A stretch of 64,000 nucleotides of DNA, from NCBI RefSeq assembly GCF_017368475.1, contig NZ_JAFNJE010000001.1, positions 62,001 to 126,000 on the forward strand, in the 5' to 3' direction. Each line of letters starts with the position of its first letter. The stretch's first letter is position 1. This document shows positions 7,614 to 16,977 of this stretch, one piece after another. Both the position numbers and the translations under genes were made by a program. This DNA comes from Alteromonas sp. 5E99-2. GTDB lineage: Bacteria; Pseudomonadota; Gammaproteobacteria; Enterobacterales; Alteromonadaceae. Under the pieces are notes generated by a model. That model saw nothing but the letters and a program-made list of their open reading frames with translations. It made no database searches and was not told the DNA's origin.

Positions 7614-9212
7614 GTGCCAGCTTTAGATAAATTTTCGCTTGCATATAAGACATTGCTTATTCAATTAGAGAAAGAACAGTATTCTCAAAGTATAAAAACT
7701 GCGCTTACCATTTGCAAAGAGCTCAACACATCAATATCACAACATCCTTTGTATGTTTTAGGGCTTTGTTTTTCTCGCATAAAAAATGAAAACGTAGAAC
7801 ACTTCAGTGCGTCTATCACACGCATTGTGACTTTCATTCACTTATGCAGAATAAATCAATACAATACAACGTCGTCATCTATTTTGTCGTCAGGCTTGCT
7901 ACTATGTTATGCCACTCAACAGCTTGAAAGCACGGCGAAAGACGCCGCTACAAAGCACACCCTGAAAAGATTTGAGCACCTAGGTTACGGAAGCGCCGCA
8001 GATTTACTTCGCATCGCAAAATTACTCGTTTTACCCGATCCTGTTCGCTATTTACCTCAAGTACGGTTAACACATTGGCAGTGGCTAGCGGTAAGTGTAT
8101 CGGTGTTGCTAACAAATTCTGGTAAGCAACGATGGCAATCCAATATTACTCGTTTATTTTATGTTACCCCTAATTGGTTGCATAATAGTTTGCAGCATTT
8201 ACTCATTTACCCGTCGTTACATATTCCTGGTACGCAAGTCGAATTTAAAAGTGAAAAATACTGGATACTCTGTAATCACGGTAACAACGTAATACTCAGT
8301 AATGGTAAAGATCATGTAGAGGCTAACCATGAAAGCTGCGTTCCAGTGGTTAACTATGATTTCAACAAACAGCTCTTCAGCGAAGCTCTACGCACCTATG
8401 AAAACGAAAATATCTACCCTTTAACCTATAGAGTAGATAGACCCCCTAAGTCACTATTACTGATATTGAAACAGTGCCAGCAGTACAACATTGATATTGA
8501 CGAATTAACCCAACGAATAGAGAAGGAACCGAGTTTCTCTCGGTTCATGTGTGAATCTGCAACAAATAGCAATAGGTTAAAAATATCAGTCTCTTCCGTA
8601 AAACAAGCTATCATGACTTATGGAACTGAGCGCCTAGGCGATATGTTAACAACCCATGCGTTATTTGAACGTCTCACGCAAAATAGTTTTCCCTTAAAAG
8701 ATGCATTTATTAGCCATGTGACACTCAGCATGGAAATAGCCGCTTACCTAGCCAAAGAAACACAATTAATATTACCGCAAACAGCTAGCCTTCTAACCTT
8801 GCTGTGCCACTCTCCTTTATTTACAAATGCAACAGTAAAAAACATAACATCGTGGGAAACGGTGAACGTTGAACAGCATGGTTTCAAACACCTAATAAAA
8901 GAAATACCAATAGACGATTTACGGACCGCGTCAATGAACCTTGCTAAAGCATGGGGAACATCTCCGGCTCATATTACAGCGATGAGTCGGGTGTTAACTG
9001 ATAGTAATACCCCAACATCTTCTTCGTCAGCAATTATTCAACTGTCATTAGAATGGTCTACAACCATTCGTCATGGCTCTTTTAGCCACACTCGCCATTC
9101 GACACCTTATGAAAAAAAGCTCAGTAAATACTTAGGTGTTACTTTGTCGTCCAAAGCCACTTGTGTTCACGGTCTTTCTGAACTTCTCTATTGTAATTTA
9201 GTAAAGCGCTAA
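7614..9212 (+). CDS. HDOD-domain protein
   Basis: This 532-residue protein starts with GTG and has no signal peptide or obvious membrane segment. The N-terminal half has no recognised domain. Residues about 285-420 follow the HDOD pattern: a helical stretch with DELTQRIEKEPSFSRFMCESA, then VSSVKQAIMTYGTERLGDMLTTHALFE. HDOD proteins are HD-like domains lacking the metal site and usually act in signalling. It is the last gene of the queF-to-HDOD run; no clear terminator follows. The specific role cannot be told from sequence. Confidence 0.65.
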   Translation: MPALDKFSLAYKTLLIQLEKEQYSQSIKTALTICKELNTSISQHPLYVLGLCFSRIKNENVEHFSASITRIVTFIHLCRINQYNTTSSSILSSGLLLCYATQQLESTAKDAATKHTLKRFEHLGYGSAADLLRIAKLLVLPDPVRYLPQVRLTHWQWLAVSVSVLLTNSGKQRWQSNITRLFYVTPNWLHNSLQHLLIYPSLHIPGTQVEFKSEKYWILCNHGNNVILSNGKDHVEANHESCVPVVNYDFNKQLFSEALRTYENENIYPLTYRVDRPPKSLLLILKQCQQYNIDIDELTQRIEKEPSFSRFMCESATNSNRLKISVSSVKQAIMTYGTERLGDMLTTHALFERLTQNSFPLKDAFISHVTLSMEIAAYLAKETQLILPQTASLLTLLCHSPLFTNATVKNITSWETVNVEQHGFKHLIKEIPIDDLRTASMNLAKAWGTSPAHITAMSRVLTDSNTPTSSSSAIIQLSLEWSTTIRHGSFSHTRHSTPYEKKLSKYLGVTLSSKATCVHGLSELLYCNLVKR

Positions 9213-9310
9213 TAAAAAACTGACCTTTTTCGATACTCGTATTTGTGTAACATCGCGATACAGTAATAGTGGATGCAGGGGGCATCATTTAACTAAAAAA
9301 GGAATACAGA

Positions 9311-9619
9311 ATGAAAATTGTAAACTCTATTCTATTTACATTAATATTAGGAACAGCTTCAACATTCGCTCAAACGGCACCTGTAAGCGTTTCTAATGAA
9401 ACAACAGCACCAGAAGCAAGCGAGCTAAAGGTAAACATTAACAACGCTGACGTATCTACTCTAGTCGCCCTACCGGGTATTGGACAAAGTAAGGCTGAAG
9501 CGATTGTTCAATATAGGCAAGAAAACGGGTCTTTTACTCAAATTGAAGAACTCAAACAAGTAAAAGGTATTGGCGATAAACTTTTTGCTAAGTTACTTAC
9601 GCAAATAAGCATTAATTAA
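9311..9619 (+). CDS. comEA: ComEA-like helix-hairpin-helix DNA-binding protein
   Basis: This 102-residue exported protein has a signal peptide (cleavage near ASTFA-QT), a short Ala/Thr/Ser linker, and two helix-hairpin-helix motifs: LVALPGIGQSKAEAIVQYR and LKQVKGIGDKLFAKL. This is the periplasmic ComEA architecture, which binds incoming double-stranded DNA and retains it during natural transformation. Many Alteromonadales carry a short stand-alone version like this. It has an AAGGA ribosome site and is followed by a terminator shared with galU. Confidence 0.88.
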   Translation: MKIVNSILFTLILGTASTFAQTAPVSVSNETTAPEASELKVNINNADVSTLVALPGIGQSKAEAIVQYRQENGSFTQIEELKQVKGIGDKLFAKLLTQISIN

Positions 9620-9644
9620 AAAAGGCTCTTACGAGCCTTTTTTT
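9619..9644. terminator. Bidirectional intrinsic terminator between comEA and galU
   Basis: The stem AAAGGCTC/GAGCCTTT (9621-9640) with loop TTAC is flanked by A residues on the left and T residues on the right, so it can end transcription of comEA (plus) and galU (minus). Confidence 0.85.
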
Positions 9645-9648
9645 ACTA

Positions 9649-10536
9649 TTACAGTGATTTTAAATACTCGGTAAATTCGTCGCCCAATTCAGGGTGTCTT
9701 AACGCATATTCAACATTCGCTTTCATATAGCCTAGCTTACTTCCGCAGTCATGACTTTTACCTTTCATGTAGTAAGCGTCAACTTGCTCTAGTGCCATTA
9801 ATGAATCAATAGCATCCGTCAGTTGAATTTCTCCACCAGCACCCGGTAAGGTTGTCGCCAGTAAGTCCCAGATTCTTTCAGACAACACATAACGACCTAC
9901 AACAGCCAGATCAGATGGCGCATCTTCCAGTTCAGGTTTTTCTACCATTTTATGGATTTTTGCTGATTCACCTTGAGCTAATTCAGCACCATCTAAATCC
10001 ACAATACCAAACTTCACAACATCTTCTTGAGCAACCTGCTCAACCATTACCTGGCTAACGCGAGTTGTGTTAAATTTAGCAACCATATCTGCCAAGTTGT
10101 CCTTTTTAGGATCACTTGCAACATCATCAATAATGACATCCGGTAATACAACAGCACAGGGTGCATCACCAATCAAAGGACGAGCACATTGTATTGCATG
10201 ACCAAGTCCACTTGCATGGCCTTGACGCACATGCATGATAGTCACATCTTTTGGACAAATTGCTTGCACTGCTTCTAAAAGTTGACGCTTAACACGTTTT
10301 TCTAACGTTGCTTCAAGCTCAAAAGACGTATCGAAGTGGTTTTCGATACTGTTTTTACTCGCATGTGTAACAAGAATAATTTCTTTAATTCCTGCTTGTA
10401 CACACTCAGATACCACATACTGAATAAGTGGCTTATCAACAACAGGCAGCATCTCTTTTGGAATTGCTTTAGTGGCTGGTAACATTCTTGTACCTAGACC
10501 AGCAACTGGGATAACTGCTTTTTTAACTTGACTCAT
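9649..10536 (-). CDS. galU: UTP--glucose-1-phosphate uridylyltransferase
   Basis: GalU makes UDP-glucose from UTP and glucose-1-phosphate. The 295-residue length is normal. The nucleotidyltransferase signature [19 protein letters not shown] is near residue 13, followed by [19 protein letters not shown] and [10 protein letters not shown]. The start overlaps the last base of the ugd stop (TAATG). UDP-glucose made here feeds Ugd (UDP-glucuronate), GalE (UDP-galactose) and the glycosyltransferases of the surface-glycan block. Confidence 0.97.
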   Translation of the reverse strand: MSQVKKAVIPVAGLGTRMLPATKAIPKEMLPVVDKPLIQYVVSECVQAGIKEIILVTHASKNSIENHFDTSFELEATLEKRVKRQLLEAVQAICPKDVTIMHVRQGHASGLGHAIQCARPLIGDAPCAVVLPDVIIDDVASDPKKDNLADMVAKFNTTRVSQVMVEQVAQEDVVKFGIVDLDGAELAQGESAKIHKMVEKPELEDAPSDLAVVGRYVLSERIWDLLATTLPGAGGEIQLTDAIDSLMALEQVDAYYMKGKSHDCGSKLGYMKANVEYALRHPELGDEFTEYLKSL

Positions 10537-11879
10537 TACTTATTTTCCTTAATTGATAATCCACGACCAATGGCATAATAATCGATACCATAATCATTCA
10601 TACGCTCTGGCTCAAATAAGTTTCTTCCGTCAAAGATAACTGGCTCAGACAGCGCGTTTTTAATTGCTTCAAAATCAGGCGCCCGAAATGCTTGCCATTC
10701 AGTACATATAACTAAGAAATCAGCTCCTGAAAGTGCTGCTTCTTTCGTCCCAACCAACTTCAAATCGTCTTTCGTGCCGTATATACGTTGTGTTTCTTCC
10801 ATTGCTTCAGGATCATATGCCTGAACCGATGCCCCTTCAGACCATAATTTTTCCATCAATACACGGCTTGACGCTTCGCGCATATCATCGGTATTTGGCT
10901 TAAATGACAAGCCCCATAATGCAACGGTTTTACCTGACAATTCACCATCAAAGTGGCGCATAATATAATCAAATAATTTTTCTTTCTGGGAATAATTTAC
11001 GGCTTCTACTGACTCTAAAATACGTGCTTTATAACCAACCTGATTTGCGCTTTTTACCAAAGCTTGAACGTCTTTAGGAAAGCAAGAGCCGCCATAACCA
11101 CAGCCTGGGTAGATAAACTGGTATCCAATTCTTGGATCAGAACCAATCCCTCTACGTACATTTTCAATGTCAGCACCAAAGCGTTCCGCTAAATTAGCCA
11201 TTTCATTCATAAAGCTAATTTTTGTTGCTAACATACAGTTTGCTGCGTATTTTGTTAATTCCGCACTGCGAATATCCATTGTAATCACCTTGTCGTGATT
11301 ACGGTTAAATGGCGCGTACAATTCTCTAAGTAGCTTTTCAGCCCCTTCGCTATCAGTGCCTAAGATAATTCGGTCTGGTCGCATACAATCGTTAACCGCC
11401 GCACCTTCTTTTAAGAATTCAGGGTTAGATACGACATCGAACGCTACACTTTTATCCAATGATTTAAATGTGTCTGTTACTTTCGCTTTCACTTTGTCCG
11501 CAGTACCAACGGGAACTGTAGATTTGTTAATAATCACCTTTTTATCTTGCATGAAGGTGGCTATAGTTTCCGCTACAGCAAGCACGTATTTAAGATCTGC
11601 GGAACCGTCTTCATCAGGAGGAGTCCCCACCGCAATGAAAACAACTTGTCCGTGTTTAACTCCGGATTCTGCATCAGTGGTAAATTGCAATCGGCCAGAT
11701 TCAAAATTACTCGTTACTAAAGGAGTAAGTCCTGGCTCGTAAATCGGAATAATACCTTTTTCTAACTTGTCGACTTTGTCTTGATCAACATCAACGCAAA
11801 CGACATCATGACCGACTTCTGCTAGCACTGCTGCTTGAACAAGCCCTACGTAGCCTATTCCAAATACCGTAACTTTCAA
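10536..11879 (-). CDS. ugd: UDP-glucose 6-dehydrogenase
   Basis: Ugd oxidises UDP-glucose to UDP-glucuronate with two NAD+. The 447-residue protein has the N-terminal Rossmann motif [15 protein letters not shown]. The active-site segment [11 protein letters not shown] carries the catalytic Cys near residue 264. The C-terminal UDP-binding block contains [13 protein letters not shown]. It lies upstream of galU in the same operon. UDP-glucuronate is a usual precursor of acidic capsules, which fits the exporter and glycosyltransferase genes nearby. Confidence 0.97.
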   Translation of the reverse strand: MKVTVFGIGYVGLVQAAVLAEVGHDVVCVDVDQDKVDKLEKGIIPIYEPGLTPLVTSNFESGRLQFTTDAESGVKHGQVVFIAVGTPPDEDGSADLKYVLAVAETIATFMQDKKVIINKSTVPVGTADKVKAKVTDTFKSLDKSVAFDVVSNPEFLKEGAAVNDCMRPDRIILGTDSEGAEKLLRELYAPFNRNHDKVITMDIRSAELTKYAANCMLATKISFMNEMANLAERFGADIENVRRGIGSDPRIGYQFIYPGCGYGGSCFPKDVQALVKSANQVGYKARILESVEAVNYSQKEKLFDYIMRHFDGELSGKTVALWGLSFKPNTDDMREASSRVLMEKLWSEGASVQAYDPEAMEETQRIYGTKDDLKLVGTKEAALSGADFLVICTEWQAFRAPDFEAIKNALSEPVIFDGRNLFEPERMNDYGIDYYAIGRGLSIKENK

Positions 11880-11895
11880 TGTTATCTACCTTTTA

Positions 11896-12795
11896 TTATT
11901 TCCAATTGTTATCAAACGGCCCTGTTTTGTTCCAAAGCCCATCCCAAATACCTTTGAGCATAAATGAGATACGCAAACGTTTTTGTTTTTGGCAAAGCCC
12001 ATTAAGCAAAAACTTTGGTATCATCAAACCTAGGTTCCTTAACTTCCAATAAAGTGGAACATAGTTTCTACGTACAAGCAAAAATATATTCCTATATTGA
12101 TAATACAAGCGTACCGGAGAACCTACTCGGTATTCTATCCCGGCAAAACTATTTAAATAATCACCTATCCTGTGGCGCATTATAACAGTATTAGACTGTC
12201 CAATTTTCAGCGAGTGCTCTTGAGCCCGCCAACACCATTCATGATCCACTGCATCGATAAAAAGTCCAGTTTCTTTGAAACCAACTTTAGGCAGCAATGC
12301 CAAATTAATCAACATACCAGAAGCTATAATTTGCCTAACAATATTTCCTGATTCATGCCGCTCTATACATTTATCAATTCTAGGTTTAAGTAAAGTATTT
12401 GAAAATTCGCATAAAACACTTGGGCCTATAGCAAGAATATCTGACTGGCTTTCGAGATGTAATCGTTGCATATCAGTAAGTAAACGACTTACAAAATCCG
12501 ACTCTATTGCGCTGTCTTGATCGAACAGAACGCCGTAATTGCATCCATTTTTGAGCAACACCTCCAAACCATGATTCTGCGCGCCGGCAATACCAATGTT
12601 GTCAGGGAAGTGCATTAAGGAAATTTTTTCAGATGATGCCTTCGAAATAGGGCAAGCGACGGGGGAGTTATCAATCAAGCACAGAGTATCAACTTGCACA
12701 AGTAGTCGCTCTACAAGGCCTGAAATCATGCTTTTACTAGGGTTATAAAGCACAATGACTGCGCCTACTTTTAGTGTTTTGTTAATTTGTCCCAT
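11896..12795 (-). CDS. Glycosyltransferase family 2 (rhamnosyltransferase-like)
   Basis: This 299-residue GT-A enzyme has an N-terminal strand AVIVLYNPS, the nucleotide-sugar site LIDNSP, then DNIGIAGAQNHGL and the DXD-like FDQDSAI. A later segment reads FIDAVDHEWCWRA. This pattern is that of dTDP-rhamnosyltransferases (WbbL/RfbN type), but donor and acceptor cannot be fixed by sequence. The C-terminal third is basic and hydrophobic (about 230-285), suggesting membrane association. Its start overlaps the end of the preceding glycosyltransferase by 25 bp. Confidence 0.82.
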   Translation of the reverse strand: MGQINKTLKVGAVIVLYNPSKSMISGLVERLLVQVDTLCLIDNSPVACPISKASSEKISLMHFPDNIGIAGAQNHGLEVLLKNGCNYGVLFDQDSAIESDFVSRLLTDMQRLHLESQSDILAIGPSVLCEFSNTLLKPRIDKCIERHESGNIVRQIIASGMLINLALLPKVGFKETGLFIDAVDHEWCWRAQEHSLKIGQSNTVIMRHRIGDYLNSFAGIEYRVGSPVRLYYQYRNIFLLVRRNYVPLYWKLRNLGLMIPKFLLNGLCQKQKRLRISFMLKGIWDGLWNKTGPFDNNWK

Positions 12796-13757
12796 AGGAA
12801 CCTATCAACTCTATACGCAAGTTTTACAACCTTCAGCGGCATACTCCGTAAAAACAAAACAATAAACGCATACAAAACATTGGTTACAGAAAACCGGTTT
12901 AATTTTTTCATTGTATAGAACCGTGCTCTGAACTCGCTAAAAGAGCGCTTAATCCCTCTTCGCTTATAAAATTCATCAACACGACGAAACAATAATAAAT
13001 TCGATTCTAGATTGCTAAATTTACACCCGTCTGCAGCCAAATCAGCCCACAAAAAATAGTCTTCTGTTATGTTCAACCCAGACATGTAACGAAACCCCTT
13101 CGAAAATACATCATACCTAATCATGACAGTCGGATGGTTTAACGGGCAACGTTTGGGTAATAGCTTTACAATAGCATCATGAGATAAGGGCAGTTTACGC
13201 TCTCCAATTATTTTGCCATTTTCATCAATCTCAGACAACGCACTACCTACCACAGAGATATCATCATGCGCGTCTAAAAACTGCTTTTGAGTTTGAATGC
13301 GGTGCTTTTTACTGATGTCATCGGCGTCCATCCTAACTAAATATCTAGGTTCGACTTCAGCACTCAATTCAATAATGAAATTCATGCATTCGCTCAAACC
13401 GACATTATGCTTACCAAAAATCAATACTATACGGCTATTGTCTTGAGCAACATCAAGTAAATATTTTTTGCACGTATCGTCTATAGGCCCATCTACAACG
13501 ATATAATATAAAAAGTCTGTGAATGTTTGCGCAAGCATACTTTCAATTGACTGACTAACCCAATCTAATCTGTCCTTTTCGTACACTGCCATGGCAATAA
13601 CCACGTCAACTTTATGAAAAGTTTGATTCGGACTAGCTAAAGAAAAATGACTTACCAACGGAAAGAAGCTCCAACTATCTTTTTGAATATAAAGAGCACC
13701 TAAAAAATAGTATTTTGCTCTAAAAAATGCATCGCAACGGTACCAGAAAAAAAACAA
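12771..13757 (-). CDS. Glycosyltransferase family 2
   Basis: The GT-A fold is visible from about residue 51: VDVVIAMAVYEKD, then VVDGPIDD, then NVGLSECMNFII and the DXD motif VRMDADDIS, with LNHPTVMIR downstream. About 48 residues before the fold look unlike the family and are aromatic-rich, so the true start may be internal; no alternative ATG with a good ribosome site was found. The C-terminus (about 280-310) is hydrophobic and basic. It probably adds one sugar in the same glycan as its neighbours; the specificity is unknown. Confidence 0.8.
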   Translation of the reverse strand: MFFFWYRCDAFFRAKYYFLGALYIQKDSWSFFPLVSHFSLASPNQTFHKVDVVIAMAVYEKDRLDWVSQSIESMLAQTFTDFLYYIVVDGPIDDTCKKYLLDVAQDNSRIVLIFGKHNVGLSECMNFIIELSAEVEPRYLVRMDADDISKKHRIQTQKQFLDAHDDISVVGSALSEIDENGKIIGERKLPLSHDAIVKLLPKRCPLNHPTVMIRYDVFSKGFRYMSGLNITEDYFLWADLAADGCKFSNLESNLLLFRRVDEFYKRRGIKRSFSEFRARFYTMKKLNRFSVTNVLYAFIVLFLRSMPLKVVKLAYRVDRFLWDKLTKH

Positions 13758-13962
13758 AAAATCTTGATTATCTTACTAACTTAAATTTCATTCTGATGTT
13801 ATTTTGAAAAAAAACATGTCTAAAAGGCTATACATGACTGGCCTGCCAAATACATATTTGCATGGCTATTCTCAATAATCATTTCAACATTTTCGTTTCA
13901 ACGCGTTGCCACATTGGGGTTATTTTCTGAACGGCTATTTTCCAATCAATGAGGTGAAAACA

Positions 13963-14943
13963 TCAAAGCTTGTCTCGAATAAATGCTGAAATATCATTCA
14001 ACGCCTTTTGTGCGCTCGCAGTCAAACTCCATTCATCAGATGTAATATTGAGTTTTGAAAGTGTTGTATGAGGCTCATAGTTAACAATATTACTTTTGTA
14101 TTTATCAACCATCACAGCTTCACCGCGGTTATCAATAAAATAGTTCCCTACCGTAATAGCTCTACTAAAAGACAAAATTAATGCTTTCAACTCACCTAGG
14201 CCTAATGTGTTAAGTGTGTCTATATTCTTCAAATACACACTTCTCACATTACTAGATACATCTATAGATTCTGCTTTTAGACGACAATTAATAGCTCTAA
14301 TGACTTCTATATCTGCCAGACCCATTGACGCATTTCTTGCATGTTTATTGTGACTCACACTAACAAACTCGTCATTCCAAGAAAGCTGTGCGGCCTTAAA
14401 AAATTGTTGCAACAAATCACCATTTTTTGCAGAGGCATCAAAGTCAACAATATTGATATTGTCTTTACCGAAAACATGAGCAAACATATTTAACTTTAAA
14501 TCAGCTGACAGCATTTGGCTTTGACCCGGCCTTGCAAGGTGGTCGTGGTAATAAGAGAAAAACGACTCAGTCCCACCATGTTTAATCGTTTCTTGCCAAA
14601 TCGAATACAGCTTTAAACTTGCTCGTCTCCAAGAATGCAATATAACAATTTGCTTATTGGTTATAACCGACTGAAAATATTCCCAATGTTTTCGTTCTAA
14701 TGAAATAAAGTCTTCACTAGAAACAATAAAATCATGTGGCTCATTAAAAAAAGCAATGTCATCTTGTGACAGGCTTTGATCGAAAATAAGCTGTCGTAAA
14801 GAGTGATGACCAAAAATACTCAAAAATCGCTTGGGATAAACCACATTTTGCTTGAATAGCTCAGCGCGGTTGTCCAGTAAAAATTTTTGAATCATTGTAG
14901 ACCCCGTTTTATGAGGCCCTACGTGTATATATAATTTATTCAT
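13963..14943 (-). CDS. Sulfotransferase-like P-loop protein
   Basis: This 326-residue soluble protein begins with a typical PAPS 5'-phosphosulfate loop, HVGPHKTGSTMIQKFL (about residues 6-21). A later block, ILHSWRRASLKLYS, is in the position of the 3'-phosphate-binding Arg/Ser motif. The family members usually move sulfate from PAPS to sugars or proteins, but substrate is unknown here. It is 20 bp downstream of the RgpF-HAD gene on the same strand. It is one of four sulfotransferase-type proteins between 13.9 and 23.5 kb. Confidence 0.7.
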   Translation of the reverse strand: MNKLYIHVGPHKTGSTMIQKFLLDNRAELFKQNVVYPKRFLSIFGHHSLRQLIFDQSLSQDDIAFFNEPHDFIVSSEDFISLERKHWEYFQSVITNKQIVILHSWRRASLKLYSIWQETIKHGGTESFFSYYHDHLARPGQSQMLSADLKLNMFAHVFGKDNINIVDFDASAKNGDLLQQFFKAAQLSWNDEFVSVSHNKHARNASMGLADIEVIRAINCRLKAESIDVSSNVRSVYLKNIDTLNTLGLGELKALILSFSRAITVGNYFIDNRGEAVMVDKYKSNIVNYEPHTTLSKLNITSDEWSLTASAQKALNDISAFIRDKL

Positions 14944-14963
14944 TTACAACTACTTTCGCCTGT

Positions 14964-16970
14964 TTAATCGCCGTGGAATGGATAACGTCCGTGATTTGCG
15001 ATCAGCCGTCCCCACTTTAGAATTGTCTCTTCGTCCATTATCTCATTGCTCTTCATTTTTGGCAGTGACATTCCAGACGACGTCCATTTGTCCACTGGGT
15101 TCAAAATATGTAAATTCTTCAACCCATAATCTCCACAAAGTTGCGCATCTGACCGCACGTTATCCCCCACATGGACAAAAGAACGTTTACCGCCTTCGAC
15201 CAAGCTTGCAATGTGCGACCACATAGTTCCAGCATCTTTGCGCTTTTGCATTGCGCTAGAAACAAACAACCTATAACCAACAGCAACACCAATTCTTTGA
15301 AGCATGTGTTCAATTTGCTTCTCGGTATAATAGGTATCGCTAACTAACCAAATTTCACTTCCAGTATCTGCTAAATGCGTCAACACAGAAACCATTTCGT
15401 CTTTAGGTAAAATCATTTCCAGATCGAACTGGAACTCAAGCTCTCGATAATTTGAGCACTCTTCATACCCCCACCCAAACTGATGGCCTAAGTAATCGTA
15501 GATATCAGTAATACTCACGTCTCCGACATGCCCTTTTTGCTTTCTTAGCGTCAACTCCGCACTATTGCGCAAACTAACAAAGGCATCGGCTGAACTCACG
15601 AGGTGCTCATTTGATAAATACTTACCTAACAAATATTTTGCGTAGTCAGGTTCTGTATATTCTCTTCGAAGTAGGGTATCAAAAATATCAAATGACACAA
15701 TTTCATGCCCACTTAATTCTCTTTTAAAATGCTCAACAGGTTTAGCGTAGCCAATATATTTATAAGATGAATCGAGAGTAAATGAAGCCGAAGGAGGGTA
15801 ATAATAAAACTGTTGGTAGTGGTTCTTTTCAACTAATAAGCCTAATACTCTTTCTAACGCATGCAACCAAGAACCATCATTGGGTAAAGGTTCTTCAGGG
15901 AAATCTTCGTAAGTATAAGAAGTCTCTAATAGTTGTTTTATTGCTTGAGGGCGTGCCCAAAACATACCACCTACAGGATAGCTAACAAAATCATCGTCAA
16001 TTTCAATCCCCCAATCATTGCAAAATCCCTGAGCAAACCTTTTATTACATGTCCAATGATTCACCCACGATGGCATCATATGGAAAGTTGTAGGGTAATA
16101 CATACCAAGCTGTTTGTTTTCGTTAAACAACTTCAATACAGAACTAACAACATGATTGTCATTAAACAAAAACTGGTTCAAATAGTCGAACCACTGTGTT
16201 TGCTCTCGCCCAGAATAGAGTGATTTTTTGGAATGCAAGTGACAAATCAAATCATAGTCTAAAAGTTGTTCATTAAATTCAACCAACATAGGACCAAAGT
16301 TACGCCCACGGTTAGGTGCAGCAGCAATGGTTAGCTGATTTACATTAGCAATATCGGAAAACGCATTTTCTATATCACTAATGGGAATATCTTTAGATGC
16401 AGTAACATATACATCGACACCACAAGGAAAAGAACGCAAACCTTCAGCAAATCGTTCAACAAAATCGGCATAGAACACGTGCAAGCAAATCGCTATTTTT
16501 TGCTCATTCCAACCACTATGATCATTAGCACTAATAAGCGATGTCGGGTGCCATTTAGAATGCGTTGGATGCGTCTTGCGCTTTTCAGCTAAACCGTGAA
16601 TAACATAATGTAACAAAGGACTTTCTGAATTCAGGTAGGTGTCAATATGGTGGCGTTGATATGCTTCAGTATCGAAATTTGGTGAAGGTGTTACATTTGA
16701 AAATGTTGCTTTGAAACAATAGTCTTTAAAGGCTTCAAAGTCGCTATTAAATTCACCATATCGTGCCTTGTACCATTCAGGGCAAAACAAGTCTAATTCC
16801 AATGCTCTTTTAAAACCATGGCGAAGTGTATTCTCACCTTCGGATACGGGTTCTTTTTCTATACTCTCAGCATCGTTTACTTCTTCAGCATCGTTTACTT
16901 CTTCAGCCCCGCTAACTATGCGCTGGTTATATTTATTTCCTTTCAAAAAGGTAGAAATCAATTTTTTCAT
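14964..16970 (-). CDS. RgpF-type polysaccharide protein fused to a HAD-like hydrolase domain
   Basis: This is a 668-residue protein. After an acidic, repeated N-terminal tract, residues about 60-130 resemble the short conserved segment found in rhamnan-synthesis proteins. Residues about 155-420 are an RgpF-type domain (CLHVFYADFVERF, CHLHSKKS, DGSWLHALERVLG). From about 430 a HAD domain starts with FDIFDTLLRR and continues to WLVSDTYYTE and FVHVGDNVRSDAQL, so nucleophile Asp, Lys/Arg region and the late acidic motif are present. RgpF domains occur in rhamnose-containing polysaccharide clusters. The companion domain normally following such HAD domains is encoded separately in the next upstream gene. 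Confidence 0.78.
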   Translation of the reverse strand: MKKLISTFLKGNKYNQRIVSGAEEVNDAEEVNDAESIEKEPVSEGENTLRHGFKRALELDLFCPEWYKARYGEFNSDFEAFKDYCFKATFSNVTPSPNFDTEAYQRHHIDTYLNSESPLLHYVIHGLAEKRKTHPTHSKWHPTSLISANDHSGWNEQKIAICLHVFYADFVERFAEGLRSFPCGVDVYVTASKDIPISDIENAFSDIANVNQLTIAAAPNRGRNFGPMLVEFNEQLLDYDLICHLHSKKSLYSGREQTQWFDYLNQFLFNDNHVVSSVLKLFNENKQLGMYYPTTFHMMPSWVNHWTCNKRFAQGFCNDWGIEIDDDFVSYPVGGMFWARPQAIKQLLETSYTYEDFPEEPLPNDGSWLHALERVLGLLVEKNHYQQFYYYPPSASFTLDSSYKYIGYAKPVEHFKRELSGHEIVSFDIFDTLLRREYTEPDYAKYLLGKYLSNEHLVSSADAFVSLRNSAELTLRKQKGHVGDVSITDIYDYLGHQFGWGYEECSNYRELEFQFDLEMILPKDEMVSVLTHLADTGSEIWLVSDTYYTEKQIEHMLQRIGVAVGYRLFVSSAMQKRKDAGTMWSHIASLVEGGKRSFVHVGDNVRSDAQLCGDYGLKNLHILNPVDKWTSSGMSLPKMKSNEIMDEETILKWGRLIANHGRYPFHGD
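16870..16905. repeat. Perfect 18-bp tandem duplication inside the RgpF-HAD gene
   Basis: The unit GCATCGTTTACTTCTTCA occurs twice back to back. On the coding strand it gives two copies of a six-residue acidic repeat (EEVNDA) near residues 23-34. Being a multiple of three it keeps frame, so copy number could vary between strains without breaking the gene. Confidence 0.9.
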
Positions 16971-16977
16971 ACTGAAC

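Noticed and set aside
13758-13962. A short ORF and repeated GGCTAT words in the 205-bp gap
   Set aside because: The ORF is only about 20 codons without a ribosome site, and the words are too short and irregular to be a repeat family.
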